This document shows, one piece after another, positions 61,901 to 64,000 of a stretch of DNA of 64,000 bases. Source of the DNA: Thraustochytrium sp. TN22 (taxonomy: Eukaryota > Sar > Bigyra > Thraustochytrida > Thraustochytriidae); the NCBI GenBank assembly GCA_013306675.1, contig JABLUY010000018.1:124001-188000 (forward strand). The letters run 5' to 3'. The stretch's first letter is position 1, and every line of letters starts with the position of its first letter. The translations under genes and the position numbers were made by a program. The notes under the pieces are model-generated. The model worked only from the letters and a program-made list of their open reading frames with translations, searched no databases and had not been told where the DNA came from.

Positions 61901-64000
61901 ATACCTCGCTGAGTGCGGCTCCGAGAACCGCAGACGGCGATGGCTTTTCTCCGGGCGGCGCAGCCATGCGCTCGGCAGCAACGGCGGTGAGGATGTTCAG
62001 GCTCAGGCCTCGCTGGTCCTGCGCCGTACGCATGCCACCTGCCTCGATGTCCTGCAGCTCGATCCGCGCCGTCCAGACAAGCAGCCCGCGCTTGACGGTC
62101 GTGAACCAGGTCTCCTGCTCCTTGCCCTTGTGAATGCGCATGATGCGCTCCACGATGTGGGGCATGGCCATGGCGAAGGTTTCGGTGTCCCGCAGGCGCT
62201 CCGTGTATGCGGTCACGAGCTCGAGAAAGCTGAGCGGGCCGCGGAGCTGATCGGCATCGATCGTCGTGCCCGCGGGCTTGGGCATCAGCTCCGCGACGAA
62301 GCCCGCGAGGATCCTTTGTGCCTCCAGAGTGGCACGGAGGGCCTCCAGCAAGGGCCTCAGGCTGACAGGCATGTCGCTGTAGGCTGCACACAGGTCCTGC
62401 AGACCGGGCATCTCGTCCAGGTGTAGCTCGGCGATGAGGCGCCTCATCTGTTCTGGATCCGTTTGCAGGTCGAGCGCCATGGCCGCATCCAAGACCTGCC
62501 AAAGCAGCGTGAGATCCACGACCTGAGCGCTGTTCCCACCGCCGCTCTGAGCCACGATAGCTAGCTTGCCTTGCACGAAGGCGTCGCGTGCTGCACGCCT
62601 GCGAATCTTACCGCTCGTGGTCTTTGGTACCGAGCGCGGCTTGATGAGCGCGACGGCGAGCGGCGAGAACCCATGATCGGCCGCCACGGCGGCACGCACG
62701 GTGTCGGCGAGCTGCGTTGCGCCCTTGAGCTTGGCGTTCCGCACCTCGGCAACCACGATGACGTCTTCGGAGCCCTCAAGGCAGAAGGCGGCGCAGCAGC
62801 CGGGCCGGATGTCGGCGCTGCAGGCGTCCACGGTGGTCTCAACGTCCTGTGGAAAGATATTACGCCCGCGCACGATGAGCATGTCTTTGATGCGCCCGCA
62901 GACAAAGACTTCGCCCTGGTGGATGAAGCCCATGTCGCCGGTGCGCAGGTACGTTTGACCATCGGGCCTGGCGAGCTCCGCATTGAGCTGGTCCGCAGAG
63001 GCGTCCGGCCGTCCCAGGTACGTGCAGACCTTGGACGGCCCCGTCACCCAGAGCTCGCCGACGTGATCGTGCGGCACCGGCTCGCGCGTGTCCGGGTGGA
63101 CGACGCGAATCGTGATGGTCGGGCCCGGCTTGCCGTTGCCCACGAGTGTGGGCGCGTCGCGGTCGTCGTCTGCGGCAAGCTCAATGCGCGAGCCTGGCAG
63201 GCGCGCGAAGTCGCTGCGCAAACGGACGACGAGCGGCGCGCGCGGCGGCTGGTGCGTCGAGAGCAGCACGACGTTCTCAGCGATGCCGTAGAACGGGTCC
63301 ATGTATTCCATCATCACGCCCTGATCCACGAAGGCGTCCACGAAGCGCTGCAATGTCTCCCAGCGCACGGGCTCGGCGCCATTCGAGTAGCGCGTGCAGC
63401 TGGACAGGTCAAGCCTTGCGCGCTGCTCGGCCGAAATCTTGCGCGCAGCCAGCTCGTACGCAAAGTTCGGCGCGCAGGTCATGGTGCCGCAATAGTCGGA
63501 GATGGCCTGCAGCCACACAAGGGGGCTGCGCAGGAAGCTCATCGGCGAAATGGCCACCATAAGCGCGCCTGCGTTGATGGTCGTGAGAATGGCGCCCACG
63601 AGGCCCATGTCGTGGTAGAACGGCACCCAGGTCACGCCGACGGTGTTCTCGGTGACCAGCATGGCCTCTTTGATGCTGGTCAGGTTGGCGTTGATATTGC
63701 CGTGCGTGACGCAGACGCCTTTGGGGTCGCCCGTGCTCCCGCTGGAGAACTGTACAAAGGCCAGCGCCTCGTCGGGCGGCGGCGGTGGCAGTTGCACGAG
63801 CTGCAGGTCGCGCACAGCTTTAGCCTTGCGCATGTCGTGCCACTTGAGGCCCGTCGGGAACTTGCTCGCGCCGATGACGAGGCGGCGCGCGCGCAGAAAG
63901 CTAGTGTGCGAGAGCACGTGCTTGAGCTGCGTCGCCTCGACGGCCTTGGACATCTTGGCGAGCCCTGGCTTGGAGTTATTCGGGTCAGGCGGGTACACGG
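58992..64000 (-). CDS. fatty acyl-AMP ligase / acyl carrier / membrane beta-helix transferase fusion, copy 2 (partial)
   Basis: Paralogue of copy 1 in the same order; the 5' end lies beyond the window, and by comparison about 88 N-terminal residues are missing. Visible: YPPDPNN at the edge, FVQFSSGSTGDPKGV, YHDMGLVG, GRIKDMLIVRGRNIFPQDVE, the catalytic Lys in KTTSGKIRRR, the unassigned helical region, the carrier motif DDDIFEAGMSSLAMVEV (Ser intact), membrane spans, and beta-helix segments (VGAGAVVSPGAVVGDHAVV; GAGALLRPGAVCL). The C-terminus is Asp/Ala-rich (DDGVAAPVPSEA). Catalytic residues look intact in both copies, so neither appears degenerate. Divergence is uneven: the spans after the carrier are nearly identical between copies, the beta-helix end is much less so. 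Confidence 0.9.
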   Translation of the reverse strand, partial: VYPPDPNNSKPGLAKMSKAVEATQLKHVLSHTSFLRARRLVIGASKFPTGLKWHDMRKAKAVRDLQLVQLPPPPPDEALAFVQFSSGSTGDPKGVCVTHGNINANLTSIKEAMLVTENTVGVTWVPFYHDMGLVGAILTTINAGALMVAISPMSFLRSPLVWLQAISDYCGTMTCAPNFAYELAARKISAEQRARLDLSSCTRYSNGAEPVRWETLQRFVDAFVDQGVMMEYMDPFYGIAENVVLLSTHQPPRAPLVVRLRSDFARLPGSRIELAADDDRDAPTLVGNGKPGPTITIRVVHPDTREPVPHDHVGELWVTGPSKVCTYLGRPDASADQLNAELARPDGQTYLRTGDMGFIHQGEVFVCGRIKDMLIVRGRNIFPQDVETTVDACSADIRPGCCAAFCLEGSEDVIVVAEVRNAKLKGATQLADTVRAAVAADHGFSPLAVALIKPRSVPKTTSGKIRRRAARDAFVQGKLAIVAQSGGGNSAQVVDLTLLWQVLDAAMALDLQTDPEQMRRLIAELHLDEMPGLQDLCAAYSDMPVSLRPLLEALRATLEAQRILAGFVAELMPKPAGTTIDADQLRGPLSFLELVTAYTERLRDTETFAMAMPHIVERIMRIHKGKEQETWFTTVKRGLLVWTARIELQDIEAGGMRTAQDQRGLSLNILTAVAAERMAAPPGEKPSPSAVLGAALSEVSLDRATRDVPFDLYAQAYVAWNFSFIEKWQSYMAGTFRFRQDGHADRALQAILFVPEIMKPSSDQIFIRDRVATLLLIGGADPVHVFARLASSPPLVDTSAALDRITPLLGVPQAAAVARHLLQRHGAEERSAAASSVVARCDHVLTTPLAADAPMRPGLFLHTWTDLAKGSGPVADRVGDTPAERLDWLLQHVRDILQVPTLGPDDDIFEAGMSSLAMVEVGARVETLLQAEEGMEPDFIATHRSVRKLAEAAEAHRTEVVQLEALRRYRRSALPASVAGLLQFLGVWLIFFEMAAAIIPAYHYGYWVRFESDLGQPWAWYRVTDSVAMFGVLMPLVIPIWITSFTALLVLTKWAVLGRWTPREVEINSLPYLRWWLVDRLTHMWETAVGRWILDTPFLNVVYLLMGGRVALSARLRTHLRDLDLVYVGAGAHVKGDVICRSFDAADRVLRFRAVRLGAHSSVGAGAVVSPGAVVGDHAVVDPLQVVREGAHIADGTATAPQAPATQRPLVDLVIKGSVMVALLLGYFNASVVNLLIWDACGWPQDFRYADLVFWASSYLVTSFLMSLVAVALKWILVGRLRPGPVPAASTLTSVGLWAADFVYKVVWITWVQLWDETLSVLWYARAMGASVGRRSFVSFAEWLRPSTADMVRLGGNTFLSLVFCEPESAGSRDRIDLGSSCEAGFLAVLSSGAVMQDGSSLGSLSVLAPGETLPADHRKFRGATFKLVHGAGTSAVGWTLPDEAFVFALRLVIIALIVFALAPAYEFAHFVLFDVDGLDRNVAIVLLATSFWLALLGFAVAHKLVALALLGSSRDLHALPCWLSVYCTYQPYTRWFENVLRPVLHGTPMYNLLARFLGGRVAMDALLYTSAISEHQLLTVESGAIIDVGAALMAHQFTNGVFEMAPSYVGAGALLRPGAVCLSSSDVAPGSTVHSRAFAQQRVTDTELAAEKDDPDDGVAAPVPSEA

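Noticed and set aside
1-64000. Search for tRNA, rRNA, transposon and virus-like element features
   Set aside because: No cloverleaf-like box pair, rRNA core, transposase, reverse transcriptase or terminal repeat pair was recognised by eye; a tRNAscan or repeat search was not possible.

Overview
The window is nuclear DNA from a GC-rich, gene-dense unicellular eukaryote. Most genes are single long open reading frames. The few introns I could resolve are 100-316 nt and mostly start GTRCGT or GTAAGT. The gene set is eukaryotic: a myosin, a sirtuin, a nucleosome assembly protein, a GPI-anchor mannosyltransferase, a Numb-associated-type kinase with DPF motifs, a PET100-like cytochrome oxidase factor, METTL9-like and HVA22/REEP-like proteins. 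No plastid-specific gene is visible. A heterotrophic stramenopile-type protist (for example a labyrinthulomycete or bicosoecid) would fit, but this is inference; the sequence alone does not fix the lineage.

Layout: genes face each other in convergent pairs with short gaps and are separated by long divergent spacers. Left to right: fatty acid hydroxylase (+) facing UDP-sugar pyrophosphorylase (-); myosin (+) and LRR-Roc-COR-TIR (+) facing an ankyrin-like protein (-); METTL9-like (+) facing a TIR-like/TPR protein (-); sirtuin (+) facing PET100-like (-); NAK-type kinase (+) facing PIG-B (-); IMPACT/YigZ (+) facing a NAP-family protein (-); HVA22/REEP-like (+) facing a TPR-like low-complexity protein (-), with the two 3' ends overlapping; a CaaX-ended low-complexity protein (+) and an ankyrin-kinase (+) facing ACSF2-like (-) and two giant FAAL proteins (-). 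The right edge cuts the second FAAL gene.

Themes. (1) The right end (50.4-64 kb) is an acyl-activation block: an acyl-CoA synthetase plus two tandem paralogues with the order fatty acyl-AMP ligase, uncharacterised helical region, acyl carrier domain, membrane segments and several left-handed beta-helix acyltransferase-like segments. Each looks like a one-protein route for activating a fatty acid, loading it on a carrier in cis and passing it to an acceptor at a membrane. This is the best candidate for an undescribed system here. (2) Between 13 and 26 kb lie three repeat-rich, NLR-like genes (LRR-Roc-COR-TIR, ankyrin-like, TIR-like plus TPR). The LRR gene has five interior exons of exactly 84 nt, each one LRR unit, all with phase-2 introns. 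(3) Two adjacent + strand genes (43.6-49.5 kb) both end in CaaX prenylation boxes; the 3' end of the first has been copied downstream as a decayed fragment.

Low-complexity DNA (GAGC tetranucleotide arrays, 5-bp and 10-bp tandem repeats, GAC and CGC-type runs) is common in spacers and in disordered protein regions. I saw no transposon, virus-like element, tRNA, rRNA or CRISPR array. Because of the high GC content, very long antisense reading frames occur opposite nearly every gene; I treat these as shadows.
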